Positions 38,743 through 50,515 of a stretch of DNA of 64,000 nt are shown piece after piece. Positions within the stretch are counted from its first letter, which is position 1. The number at the start of each line of letters is the position of its first letter. Location: contig OX637287.1 of assembly GCA_951799445.1 (NCBI GenBank), forward strand, positions 17,918,224-17,982,223, read 5' to 3'. The notes beneath the pieces are model-generated. The model did no database searches and was not told the origin of the DNA. It saw only the letters and a list, made by a program, of their open reading frames with translations. Both the position numbers and the translations under genes were made by a program. Source of the DNA: Pseudisothecium myosuroides (lineage: Eukaryota > Streptophyta > Bryopsida > Hypnales > Lembophyllaceae).

Positions 38743-41700
38743 ATGGGAGAGGACCTGCTTTCATTGTTCTGTAGGCCCCTGGAGGATGGGATCTGGGCCA
38801 GCAAGTTGACCAGTGGCTTCGGGGCTTACACTCCATGCCTTGTTGACAGTTTTATTGTTAACATTTCCAGCATCGTGCTAATCTTCGTCACAGTTCAACG
38901 CATTCGATCTCTGGTATATGGTGTCTCTATCGAGCGCTTCAAAGTCATCAATCCTTGGAGATATTGCCCTGGATTGCTCCTTGCTTCCTTCTGTGCTGTG
39001 GCTCCATTGATTCAGATTGCACTGGGAGTTTCCACTGTGAATCTCGATGGAGAGGGTTCCATGCCTCCTTTTGAGGTACGTTTTACCTGAACCTTCTACT
39101 CCCTAAGTGCTTCGAAAGTAGAATCGATCAACGACATGGCTTTTCGAGAGTGTTTGTCCACCAGTCGTCCAACCGAAGGCTTGATGCAGATGGAATGAAT
39201 TGTCAAAGTAAATGTAGCGATTGATTTGGCAGGTTTCTTATGATGAACCAACGTGAAGGAATCTCTGGGAAGCGATTTGGTTTGTCTTTTTGGTCATCTG
39301 AGTGTTTGATTGTGATGCTTGCAGGTTTGTACACTCCTATTGATTAGCTTAACATGGATCGTTGTATTGACGATGCTCGTTTGCGAATTGAAGAGCTACA
39401 CAAGACCCCTTGTGTGGTTTGTTCGGTTCGCAATTCTGTACTTGGTAGTCGCTCAAACGACGATGCTGCAATACACTCTGGCATTGAAGAGCTACTTCTC
39501 CAAGACTGCGTTCCATGTTGTTGTAGGCGAGTATGTTGCAGCCGCCCTCTTGAGTATTTTCTACCTCTTAAATTTTCCACACCTGTTGCCCCAGGCTGCA
39601 TACTCTCCAATTGGGGCTGTGGAGGATCAGATGGATGGCGTTGCATATGAACCTCTTGCAGGGGAGCGCGAAGTGTGTCCAGAGAGGAAGGCTGGCATAT
39701 TCTCGTTTTTCCTCTTTGGATGGATGTCACCCCTTATGAATTTGGGTTATCGGAGGCCTCTCAATGACAAAGACATTTGGTTGCTGGATAGCTGGGATAC
39801 GACTGAGCAGCTCTACAGTAACTTTGAAAAAGCATGGAACGAAGAACGTGCTAAACCTAACCCTTGGCTTCTAAAGTCTTTGAATAAAGCTTTGGGGGCG
39901 CGATTCTGGCTGGGAGGATTGTTTAAGATAGGGAATGATGCAGCCCAGTTCGTGGGGCCAGTGTTTCTGAGTTTGCTCTTGGAGTCCATGCAGAACCGAG
40001 AACCTGTATGGCATGGATATGTGTATGCGGCGTCTATTTTTCTTGGCGTTTTACTGGGTGTTATTTGTGAAGGGCAATACTTTCAGAATGTGATGAGAGT
40101 TGGTATGCGGACAAGATCGACTTTAGTTGCAGCTGTCTTCCGGAAGTCACTTCGCTTGACACAAGATGGCAGGAAGGGTTTCACGGCAGGGAAAATCACA
40201 AATTTAATGACAACAGATGCAGAAGCTTTACAGCAGATTGTCCAGCAACTTCACTCTCTCTGGTCTTCCCCTTTGCGAATAGTTATTGCGATTTCGCTTC
40301 TGTATAGACAGGTATGGTTTATCTCTCATCACTTGTGGAGAAAATGTTCATCTAGGCTTTCTCTTTGAAGTAGCTCGCATTTAGCGCTTGATTTGTACTT
40401 GAACTTAAAATATCAGAGATCAACTTTTCGCCTAATTTATTTAGATTTTGGCTGTTCAACTGGTTCAAGATAGGTGGGAAGATGAGGAAAGTACATTCAA
40501 GTGAAGTTACCTGTTGATTGTAAGGTCTTTGAGGAACATATGTTTTTTTGGGTGATTGAAATTGGCTTCTTGAGTCTACCTGAGATATGGTGCATGGCTG
40601 CATTTCGATGAAACCAACACCATTGTATTCATTACGTAGTCTGTTTTCTAGATGGGTTTTTTCTTTCTTAGAAATCTAAAATTTGAGAACACGAAGGTGA
40701 AAAAAGCGGGGCAGCGGCCTAAAAAATGTTCCCTTTGGTATCATTAGTTTATGTTGGGTCTTGTTGGCAATTACAGAGGACTGTAGATTCTCTTAGCATG
40801 TATGATTTGGACACCGTATGAGTAAACTATTAATTTCCAATGTGTTGATTAAAAGTGTACCCCAAATCAACCCTAGGCTCTCATGTTCAGAACGTATCAT
40901 TTTATCCAAGAATCTGTAACTCGCTCTTGCAACAAGGTTGCCATCAGGTGTAGTTACCTTAGAGAGGGTTGAGTGCAGTTATCATCAACTCTTCTGCTTC
41001 AAACCTCCCTATGCTCGAGCTGTTTTTGGTATCATCTAGGTGGGCGGAGTCTTTCCCTTGTTTTATCGTTGGAACAAAAGGAAATCGGACGTTCTAACAT
41101 AGTGCCTAATTTTGTCGGTCAACAGCTTGGAGTGGCGTCGATCTTCGGCTCCATGGTTCTTCTTGTCATGATTCCCCTTCAAACTTTCATGGTCACCAGA
41201 ATGCGAGATCTTTCCAGGGAAGGTTTACAAAGGACTGATAAACGGATTGGGCTTATGAATGAAATTCTCTCGGCGATGGACATTGTGAAGTGTTACGCAT
41301 GGGAGAACAGTTTTCGCACTAAGGTGCTCACTATTCGGGATGATGAAATTAGCTGGTTTAGGAAGGCCCAACTGCTTTCAGCTGTGAACACATTCTGTCT
41401 GAATAGCGTTCCTGTTATTGTCACTGTTCTTGCGTTTGGGTTCTATGTCTTCTTTGGTGGAGTGCTTACTCCTTCAAAGGCTTTCACTTCTTTATCCCTT
41501 TTTGCAGTACTGCGGTTCCCACTTTTCATGTTCCCAACTCTTGTGACAGCCGCTGTTAATGCGAATGTTTCGTTGAAGCGTCTTCAAGAGCTTCTTCTAG
41601 CTGAGGAAAGAGTCTTGGCTTTGAATCCCCCGCTCGAAAGTGGTCTACCTGCAATTTCCGTTAAAGATGGGACTTTTGCTTGGGATGCCACCAAGGAGGA

Positions 41701-44700
41701 ATCAACTTTGTCGAATATCAACTTTGAGGTTGAAGTGGGCAGCTTAGTAGCTGTTGTGGGAAGCACTGGAGAAGGCAAAACATCACTATTGTCTGCAGTC
41801 TTGGGCGAAATGGCAACCAGATCTGGCAATTGTATTATTCGTGGCAGGGTCGCCTATGTTCCGCAAGTGTCATGGATATTCAATGCAACTGTGAGGGATA
41901 ACATCCTCTTTGGGCTTCCTTACGACCCTGACAAGTACAACCGAGCTATACTTGTGTCTGGTCTTCAGCGTGATCTTTCGCTGCTACAGGGAGGGGATCT
42001 TGCAGAAATTGGTGAAAGAGGGGTTAATATCAGTGGTGGGCAAAAGCAGCGAGTTTCTATTGCGAGGGCAGTTTATGCTGAGGCGGATGTTTACCTCTTC
42101 GATGATCCATTAAGTGCTTTGGATGCCCACGTGGCCAAACAAGTTTTTGATACATGCCTGAAGGATGGACTTCGGAATAAGACACGAGTGCTGGTCACAA
42201 ATCAGCTCCATTTCTTGTCATATGTTGATAAAATTATTCTAATTCATCAAGGCAAAATTGAGGAACAAGGATCTTATGATGATTTGATGGCTAACGGTCC
42301 GCTCTTCAAGCAGCTAATGGAGAATGCAGGGAGCATAGAAGACGCGGTTGACGATGGAGAAGATGAACCAGATTCCAGCGTAGTGGGTAAGAATATTGTC
42401 TATCTTTTGCTCGTTAAATCGTATAGTTGGGTGGTCTTGATGTCGTAACGGGAAAACATTTTCCTTGGAATTGCACGCTTGTTGAATCTTTGATTTAAGT
42501 AATAAGCTCCAGAACAGGCTGGTGGCAAGCATGAACTGTATAGAAAGCTGCTGCCTCTATGTTAGTAAGTGTTTCATTTCTCGTATGGTCATATACAATT
42601 CTTGTAGCGGAGCACAGTTAGGGCAGTATCGGGAGTACGTACGACAAACCTCTTCGCGGCATTTCTTATAATATCTGGTCATCCTTCTGATTGTTTGCGG
42701 GTGCAGGAGCGAATAGTGGAAACAATTTGGCAGGAGGAAAGCCACAGAATAGTCCACCCTTGAAGCGTCGATCAAGCTCAAAGAAAGAGCCTAAACGGAC
42801 TGAGAAGGAGAAATCTGCCAAGTCTCTTCTTATCAAAACGGAAGAACGAGAGACGGGGGTGGTTTCGTGGAAGGTTCTCGCACGCTACATGGCGTCCATG
42901 GGTGGATCTGGTGTGGTGGGCGTGCTATTTCTTTGCTACATACTGACTGAAGCTCTACGTCTCTCCACAAGTGGCTGGTTGACTATTTGGACTGATGGCA
43001 CAAAACCGAAAACTCATGGCCCTATGTTCTATCTCGAAGTCTACTCTGGTCTCTCCTTTGCTCAGGTATGTGGTACATCGTCTCTACCAGGTTTGTGTCT
43101 TTCCAGGTATTAAAGTATTGCCGTCAATGACTTTAGAACTTATCATGAGCAACCTGTTCTTGCAATTGTTTGGGGCTTTCCTTCTAATTTTTTGCGACTG
43201 TTGCATCATGAAGTATTTTTTCACTCGTACCATGTGCGGAGCTAACTCTTTGTTTTTTACTCTCCAGGTTTGCATTACTTTAGGGAATTCCTTCTGGCTG
43301 GTGCTTTCAAGTCTTCGGGCCGCGCAGTACTTGCACAATGGCATGTTGGCTTCTATGCTGCGGGCTCCAATGTCTTTCTTCCATTCCAATCCCGTGGGGC
43401 GAATAATCAACCGGTTTGCAAAGGACACGGGTGATATAGACAGAAGTGTTGCTATGTTTACAAATATGTTCTTGACTTCGTGGTTCTCGCTTATTTCTAC
43501 GTTTTTCCTTATTGGATACGTAAGCACTATCTCTCTTTGGGCAATACTACCGTTGCTGCTTGCCTTCTACTCGTCGTATCTATATTTTCAAGCTACAGCA
43601 CGAGAAGTGAAGCGTATGGATTCCATCACTCGGTCCCCTGTCTATGCTCAGTTTGGAGAGGCATTGAATGGTCTTGCAACAATCAGGGCCTACAAGGCTT
43701 ATGATCGCATGGCAATGATGAATGGACAGGCGATGGACACAAACGCTAGATTTACGGTTGTCACAATGAGCTCAAACCGATGGCTTGCTGTGAGATTGGA
43801 GTTCTTGGGAGGTCTTATGATATGGATGACTGGAACTTTGGCAGTTTTTGGAAATGCGAGGGCTAGGGATCCTGCTGTGTTTGCTCCTCAAATGGGTCTC
43901 ATTCTTTCTTATGCCTTAAATATTACCAATCTGATGACTGCAGTTTTGAGATTGGCGAGCCTTGCAGAAAATAGCTTTAATGCAGTTGAAAGAGTTGGTA
44001 ACTACATTGACCTAGATCAGGAAGCTCCACTGGTGATTGAAGACCACAGGCCACCTCCTGGATGGCCATCTGCAGGCAAAGTGGAGTTCAAGAATGTGCT
44101 TATGAGATATCGTCCAAATCTACCTCCTGTCTTACATGGGGTCTCAGTTGAGATTCGTCCAATGGAGAAAGTTGGAGTTGTCGGACGAACCGGGGCTGGA
44201 AAATCTAGCATGTTCAATACGCTGTTCCGCATTGTTGAAGCTGAAAGTGGCCAGATCCTGATTGATGGCATTGATATTCACACTTTGGGTCTGACTGATT
44301 TGCGCAAGAACCTTGGGATCATTCCTCAGACCCCTGTTCTCTTTTCTGGTACAATCCGCTTTAATTTAGACCCCTTTGCAGAACACTCAGATGCGGATTT
44401 ATGGGAGTCTCTTGAGAGAGCTCATTTGAAGGATGTTGTGCGAAGAAACAGTCTTGGATTAGAAGCTGAGGTATCAGAAGGAGGAGAGAATTTCAGTGTT
44501 GGACAAAGGCAACTACTTAGTTTGTCCCGAGCACTTCTTCGAAGATCTAAAATTCTTGTTCTTGATGAAGCTACTGCTGCGGTTGATGTTGGAACTGATG
44601 CTCTCATCCAGAAGACCATTCGTGAGGAGTTCAAGTCATGTACTATGCTAATTATCGCCCATCGATTGAATACAATCATTGACAGTGATCGAATTATGGT

Positions 44701-45806
44701 CCTTGATGCTGGTCGAGTGGTGGAAATGGACACCCCTCCTACACTAATCTTGAAGGAAGACAGCATGTTTGCAGGTGCCTGATATGCTCTGATCCATGTT
44801 TCATGAAGTTGTGATTTCCTGATGTGTACACGGTTTTCCACTTTCGGTTGTCTGTGTTCGTAGAACTTCATGCTTTCGTTTGAGATTAAGCCTTGAACAC
44901 AAGGTCTGATGTGTACTGTACAGTTGGCCAGGCTGAACACTTCAAGGTGATCTGCGTGCCATAGCCATTGGAAGGCCGTAGACTTGAATCATACAGTTGC
45001 CGTGTTTGTGCTGACTTTGTTTTTCCTTGCTATAGGTATGGTACGGAGCACTGGACCTGCTAATGCAAGGTATTTGCATAGAATAGCAATGGGAGATGTC
45101 GACCGGCATGCAGAAATTGAGAAAGATGCAATCGCTCAGAAGACGAAGTGGGAGGCCACTTCACGTTGGGCACGAGCTGCGCAATGGGCTCTAGCTATGA
45201 GTCTGACAGACTCTCAAAATGACTTGACCGCTATTTGTGAAGATGAGGGTGAAGATGATACAATTCTGGAATTTACACGAGATGCTACCAGAACCCTGCA
45301 TCAGGTATTTCCCCTCATTCCGTAAGCTTGTCTTCTAGTACCGAGGTTTTCTCAATGTGCAGGACCTATGGACGATGTTTTTACACTGACATGTGGTTCC
45401 TTGGTTCTACCTTCATTCCTCCTTTTTCTTTCTCAATTCTAATCATTATTGTGAATACGACTCAAAGCATTTGGTGACGAATGCACGTGACAGCTTGACC
45501 ACTTCTGCGCGTTGCAAGTTTTTACATTTACTGATGGGATTCGGTTTTATTGCGTATCGATCTGAATCTTGGATGGCACCGATTTCATTTTTGTATCAGG
45601 TATTGACTGGCCACCATGACTCAACGATAAGGGAGGCACTCGTTCGCCGCCAAGGATCAGAAGAACGTTGGTGGACTGCTTTAAGTCGTGTTCTGGAAGG
45701 TTTCGCTGTGATGGGAAGACAAGCCCGAAACCGTATTCCACGTGACCCGGACCATGAGCCGTTTGATTGGAGTCAAGTTTCACTTACTGGTAGCCCTCGA
45801 GTTTAG
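38743..45806 (+). CDS. ABC transporter C family, ABCC1/ABCC2-like (MRP-type vacuolar transporter)
   Basis: Full-length ABCC pump, expected in the tonoplast, where plant ABCC1/ABCC2 move glutathione and phytochelatin conjugates into the vacuole using ATP. Exons: 38743-39075, 39325-40311, 41126-42386, 42707-43065, 43268-44774, 45036-45304, 45600-45806; all phases agree, giving 1,640 residues, close to the plant family length. The order is TMD0 ([12 protein letters not shown] start), TMD1, NBD1, TMD2, NBD2 and a plant-type C-terminal tail. NBD1: Walker [10 protein letters not shown], signature NISGGQKQR, Walker [18 protein letters not shown]2: Walker [10 protein letters not shown], signature FSVGQRQ, Walker [14 protein letters not shown]-loop IIAHRLNT. 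All key residues are present. GEGKTS in NBD1 matches plant ABCC1/2 rather than being a defect. Intron 2 carries repeat DNA. Confidence 0.97.
40745..40885. repeat. Dispersed repeat within ABCC intron 2
   Basis: Matches the repeat at 34770-34925 in order and spacing. Further along the intron (about 40939) GGTGTAGTTACCTTAG equals the right terminus of the element at 56121-56581. Intron 2 therefore seems to be built largely of transposon pieces. Confidence 0.6.
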
Positions 45807-46261
45807 ATCAGTCGTGACTGACTTTAGATGCAGTCTGCGTTTTAGTTTTTTACTGTTTTGGGTTCGCTCATTGCATGGAACTATGCTTAAATCTGACTAC
45901 TTTGGGGAAGTTTGGATGCTGGCGAAGATTTTGAGGTGTTGAGTTTTGAAGGAAGATTATCCTGAGGTGCCTCTTTCATTCTGGGTAGTTCTGTGGTCAT
46001 CCGAGCATCAGGACTTGTAGGTAATATTTGTGCCTGCTGAAGTAAGTAATGAATAACGTGCTTATCCATCAAGTGAAAGAGAAAGGTGCCAACATTTCAA
46101 CAGAAATTTGGCCAAAGGTTCTTTTGACACCCCTGCTTGCTGTGAAAGTGACATCTTCGGTATCCATTTTGTAAAGTAATGTGTTGCAACAAGTTTCTCT
46201 ACTGATCTTAATGCCATCGAAGAACCTTCATCCGCAACTGATCACTCCAGAGTACAATTTA
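45807..46261. other. ABCC 3' flank
   Basis: Expected 3' UTR of the ABCC gene followed by intergenic DNA. I see no separate gene. Confidence 0.4.
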
Positions 46262-46348
46262 TACTCCCTCCGTCCCATACTTCTAGTACTTTTTAATAGC
46301 AATGAAAGTGTTAAGGATTTGGCAACTCTTTTGTAATGCAAGTTATGA

Positions 46349-46579
46349 TTAACCCTTAAATGTTGAGGCGGATGTTTCATGTCCAATGAATGACAAAGAA
46401 TCTCCTGTGTAGGATAGAAGGGCATCTATTTATCCTCGGAATTTTGTTGGGAAAAGGGGAGGTCTTTTACAATAGTTTGACTTCCAATGAGTGCTTTTGC
46501 TATTTCTTAAGCCAATGATTTATATGGTAATTAAAAGGGATGATTTCCCAGGGTCATCCCTTTGTCCCTTAAGGGTTAG
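46349..46579. mobile_element. TTAA-bounded MITE (copy I), inverse orientation to copy H
   Basis: The left end is TTAACCCTTAAATG and the right end CCCTTAAGGGTTAG, where the final TTAA has one change. The interior matches the reverse complement of 25428-25646, including TTTGACTTCCAATGAGTGCT against the same block there. Confidence 0.8.
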
Positions 46580-46715
46580 ATGATACAATATTGAATGTGC
46601 AATGTCTCCTTGCAAGTTCAAAACAAGTGGATGTGGTTATTATTTGCAATCAAAGAAAGATAACAAAGTTAGTGCACTAGGTACAAGCATGGTGTTGGTC
46701 ACCAATGTTGTAGAT

Positions 46716-47337
46716 CACTACACTAAAAAGGGTATTTAGTGTTGGATTACATTTAGTGTAATTACCACCCTACTTGACCCTACACTAAATGTCAATTTTA
46801 GGACGATTAGTGTAGTGCTAAACTTCAATGCGCCGCCTTTGTGTTGTCTTCACTTTTGTCATCTCTTTCTTTGGACTTCTTCCCTGGACTTCCTTTGCAA
46901 TCTGCTTTTGCGACCTTACCTTGATTGTTGCCTTTTGGGCCTCTCTTCCATTCCGCCTTGGTTACCTTACCTACAACTTGGCTTCTTCTCCTCTATTGCT
47001 ATCTTGTTTCTCCGCACTTACAATTCTTTGAGTGAGTGATTTTTTTTTTGGGGGGGGGTATACTCCCGCATTTCCGCCTCCCGTGAGCGGTTTGAATCTC
47101 CCGCCTATTCCCGCTCCTGATTGCTCCATTGCTCCTTGTTGCGGCAATTTTGACTTCATCCAGGTTTGTTTTACCTTCTAACACTAAATGTAAACCTCTT
47201 CATATTTCAGATTTACCATAGAGTACTTTTAGTGTTAGAAATTACATTTAGTGTTACTTACTTTAGTAGGGTAAATGATATTTAGTGTCATGGTTCGCAA
47301 ATAGTGTTGCCAACACTAAATACCCTTTTTAGTGTAG
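46716..47337. mobile_element. CACTA-like non-autonomous element
   Basis: The left terminus is CACTACACTAAAAAGGGTAT; the right terminus contains ATACCCTTTTTAGTGTAG, an inverted repeat of about 28 bp. Inside, ACACTAAAT or ATTTAGTGT occurs about ten times in both orientations near the ends. That resembles the subterminal transposase-binding repeats of CACTA elements. No transposase and no clear 3-bp target duplication were seen. Confidence 0.65.
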
Positions 47338-47639
47338 TTTCCAATTTTCTAGTTGCCTCCTTGTATCTCCCTCCATGTGTCTACCTTAACATCTTACCAC
47401 CTTCTTGGCAACTCCATCAATGTGTTTCTGGAGAAGTTTGCAAATGTGGTGTAGGGTTCAAGTGGGGCGTTGCAAACTCATTCCACGCATGCCATGGATT
47501 GCTTTAGCAATGAGAAATAGGTAGCAAAATGGTGCTTGGTGGGGAAAGTCCTTCTGGACAGTTATTAGATTAAAAGCTTCAATACATTGAGAATTTCTTT
47601 TTAGGTTTAGCAATGGTGGAAAGGAAAGGAAAGGTACCC

Positions 47640-48240
47640 TCAAGTTAGTTGCTTTTGAGTTCTCTGTATGTACAAACATAATTGTAACTTCTGGTATTCT
47701 GACAAGTCCGAATAAGAAGGATAGAGTATGGCGCAAGAAACAACTTCATCTTGAACAAGTTGATGAAATCCTGCTTCATAAGCACACAAACTATATAAAA
47801 TCCACTCTAACCGAGGGGAACAAGAAGGCTCAGTTGGAATTTTGTTTTTCTATGATTAATTCCATGAGTATAGAACATGCACCTTACTTTGTTGACAAGT
47901 TCAATGACATTCATGTTAATGAGAAGTTGTTTGTGATGAAGACTGCACAAAAGTACGACTTGTTGCCTTTAGAAGAAGAAACGCATTATGCGGTGCAAAG
48001 TAGAAGAACCGCATTGTGTGGTGCAAAGAAAGAGATTCATCATAAAGTTTATGTTTCTTACAACTGTAGCAGGTCCACAATTCATTGAAACTTGAGTTTG
48101 AGGGGTTTTATCGATTAAATTGATATTCTTCCTTTTGTTATAGGAGAGCGTGCTCAAAGGAGCAGTTTGCGGAGACCAAAAAACACATTAGTAACAAAGG
48201 CTATTTAAAGGATGACTACAAATAGTGCCACATTAAAAAG
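47640..48240 (+). pseudogene. Mariner-like (plant MLE) transposase remnant
   Basis: The frame reads from about 47680 to a stop at 48088, with further similarity after it to about 48240. Family landmarks in order: RKKQLHLEQVDEILLHK (helix-turn-helix side), LTEGNKKAQLEFCFSM, then DIHVNEKLFVMKTAQKYDLL, LEEE and a late RRPKNTLVTKAI. The last is followed by an in-frame stop. Plant MLEs have HIDEKWF at the first catalytic Asp; here it is HVNEKLF, so that Asp is Asn. Part of the DNA-binding region between LLHK and LTEG also looks deleted. It is not functional. Confidence 0.8.
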
Positions 48241-48248
48241 TTCTACAA

Positions 48249-48446
48249 TAGAACCTCTTTTAGTACATGGTGCAAGGACTATGCACTAAGAGAGGTTTAT
48301 GCATTTAGAGAGGTATTATATTGGCCACTTAATTAATATTGGCTCAAACTACAATACATTTAAGAAAAAAGTGATTGAAATTGGGCCCACCTTCTAACTC
48401 TCTCATTGCTAACTATGCACTAAGAGAGGATGCACTAAGCGTTCTA
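48249..48446. mobile_element. Small MITE with TAGAACCTCTT ends
   Basis: The left end is TAGAACCTCTTTTAGTACA and the right end TGCACTAAGCGTTCTA, imperfect inverted repeats. It interrupts or borders the 3' part of the transposase remnant. No coding capacity. Confidence 0.55.
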
Positions 48447-48918
48447 CCATATTAGCAATTCAATCCAAGTCAATAATTTCTAATATTGGTATAATTTGTA
48501 TTCAACAAGATAATGCGGAGCCTCATTTGCCTTCAAACAACTAAGAGTTTTAGGTGTTGCACTACTTATTGGATTTAAAATCCATTTTGTATGTCAAATG
48601 CACAATTACCTTGCCCTCTCCATGCGTTTAGATGTGTACTAGAACGGCTTGAAATTCAATAGATTCAATGACAGTTCAATTTTGTTTGGTCTTTGACATA
48701 GTCAACTTCAAATTACTATGAAAATTCAATTTTGATCATTTTTTAAACTATAAAGTGGATATATAATAATCCAGACTTTTAATGCTTCATTTCATTAGTT
48801 AGAGTCAAAAACAAAAAAAAATCATCTTCAACCCAAAAATCAATTCAAAGGTACATTGCTAAAGGAGACAAGTAATTTTGGATAAATGAAAAAAACAATA
48901 GGAACTAGTATTATACAG
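48447..48918. other. AT-rich remainder of the decayed mariner region
   Basis: Presumably the degraded C-terminal part or 3' side of the mariner element. No readable frame remains. Confidence 0.35.
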
Positions 48919-49102
48919 TAGAACCTCCCTAAGTCGACCCTTTATAAGCCAATAACCTCTGTAAAGTAATCTTGTCAGATTAGTCCCGGACTTATCCCCG
49001 TAACAAAAGTTATGACTAAAAATGACCCTCCATAAGTAAATAAACCTCCCTAATGTAATCTAGACAGACCGGGTCCGAACTTATCAATTTAGAGAGGTTC
49101 TA
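48919..49102. mobile_element. Small MITE with TAGAACCTCCCTAA ends
   Basis: The left end is TAGAACCTCCCTAAGTCGAC and the right end AATTTAGAGAGGTTCTA. It shares TAGAACCTC termini with 48249-48446 but has a different interior. Palindromic elements of this kind with TAGAACCTCTATAA-type ends are familiar from many plants (recollection, not checked). Confidence 0.65.
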
Positions 49103-49676
49103 CTATAGGACAAGGGAGTATTCAACTATATAAAGTTAGATTTTATATTGACTACTACATTTGAATGTAAATTTAAACTTAATATTCTTGTAGATTTCCA
49201 AGTTTTTTCTTGAGAACCTTACATCTTTAATTTTTGATCCTATGTGTCTACGGAAAAAGGTGGACGTAGATTTTAAACTTTTTTTGAAAAATAAACTATT
49301 GCATGAGTATAATCTAGATATCAATTCTTCATTTTTCATGTTTTTGTTTTCTTCCCATTCCTACATGAATTCATTCACAACTATGCACAATGATCATAAT
49401 GCCTCAAGTGACCATGCTAATCATAGTTGAAGAATAGACAGAAATTGCCTTTTTAACATACTTAGATGTACTTCTCTTTCTTGTAGCTCCAATAATCATA
49501 CCAACAATGAATTCTAAAAAACATTCATAATCCATGTAGTGAATGTTAGGGATTAAAATGAAATTAATGAAGGAAATGAAAATTGTGTATGTTACACTGA
49601 TTACTTTTCCAATTTCCATCCACAAGCACAAATTATATTGATGAATGTCATGATATCCATACTCTAAGAGTGTTGT
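49103..49676. other. AT-rich intergenic DNA
   Basis: No gene or definable repeat seen. Confidence 0.4.
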
Positions 49677-49786
49677 TTAACCCCTAATTGTCTAAAGAGC
49701 CCACGTTGGGCTTAATTTGTGCAGCCGTAGGTACATGCCCGAAACCCATTTGTCCCCCAAAGGGACAATGGTCCTTTAGGGGTTAA
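49677..49786. mobile_element. 110-bp internally deleted TTAA element (copy D)
   Basis: The left end is TTAACCCCTAATTG and the right end CCTTTAGGGGTTAA. The right half matches the right end of copy C (GTAGGTACATGCCCGAAACC here). It looks like a deletion derivative keeping both termini. Confidence 0.75.
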
Positions 49787-49854
49787 TTGATATAAGATTG
49801 AAGAGCATGTGTTTCGGGGTTGAATTTAGGGTTTAGGTTCTTTGTAATTTTTTA

Positions 49855-50104
49855 TCTCATTAGGTGCCGTTGCCACAGTCAAAATCAAAGTAAAAGTAAT
49901 TTTCTAATTTTTTTTAAATGAAAATAATTCAAAAATGTATAACTTTCCCACCGTAGGTCCAAACGCCATGAAAAAAAGCCCGTGCACCCCTCCTCACTGA
50001 GGGCTTTCTAATGGTACCAAGCACGCCATTGGGGGACGCACGGTTTGAAAGATCTCAACGTAACAAACAAACAAAACAAAACAAACAACCAAACTTAAAC
50101 TTGC
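49855..50104. repeat. Single arm of the 23139-type inverted repeat
   Basis: Contains GTAAAAGTAATTTTCTAATT, AATGGTACCAAG and GATCTCAACGTAACAAAC in the same order as the right arm of 23139-23702 and the copy at 56010-56710. The partner arm is missing. Confidence 0.65.
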
Positions 50105-50110
50105 GCACAC

Positions 50111-50431
50111 TTAAGGTAGGAGGCTTGAACTCTGATAGGGCATTTTGAACCAAACAGGACACAGAGGTACATTTTGCTTTCTTCAATTTACCAAAATGTA
50201 CAAACGATGTACATTCTAGGAGGTGGTCGCTTCTAGAACCCTATGGCTTTTCAACTTCAAAATTTCATAACTAATTCCACAAAGCTCCAAAAAATATGAA
50301 ACAACTTGGGCCACATGCCATTTCTTCTTGGCTTTCAAGGAAAATTTACTGAAAAATATTTCAAAATGTTTTACCTCCCCCAAATTCAGGTTCAGCGCTT
50401 AGATGGTCGCTTTATGGACCTCCTACCTTAC
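50111..50431. mobile_element. TA-flanked MITE with AGGTAGGAGG ends
   Basis: The left end is TTAAGGTAGGAGGCTTG and the right end ATGGACCTCCTACCTTA, a TIR of about 12 bp flanked by TA. It ends about 60 bp upstream of the TATA-like box of the next gene, so it may supply promoter-proximal DNA. Confidence 0.65.
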
Positions 50432-50486
50432 TTTGCGGGTTTCAGGGTCAAAACACGCCCCAAACGCTGGCCAGGCGTGGCTGGGT

Positions 50487-50515
50487 GCGTATAATTTCTT
50501 CCTGTTTTAGGGTTT
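50487..50515 (+). promoter_or_regulatory. TATA-like box and telo-box upstream of the small gene
   Basis: GTATAATT at about 50489 is followed by TTTTAGGGTTT at 50505-50515. The AAACCCTA/TAGGGTTT telo-box near transcription starts is typical of plant housekeeping and translation-related genes. Position relative to the ATG (about 150-180 bp upstream) fits a core promoter. Confidence 0.5.

Larger units (their letters stand above)
46262..49131 (+). mobile_element. Decayed mariner-like element with nested insertions (approximate borders)
   Basis: The left border TACTCCCTCCGTCCCATA is the classic plant mariner/Stowaway terminus. The right border, GGACAAGGGAGTA, is an imperfect inverse of it. Between them lie mariner transposase remnants on the plus strand and at least four inserted elements (46349-46579, 46716-47337, 48249-48446, 48919-49102). 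The single-element reading is an inference; the two termini could belong to separate MITEs. Confidence 0.5.
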
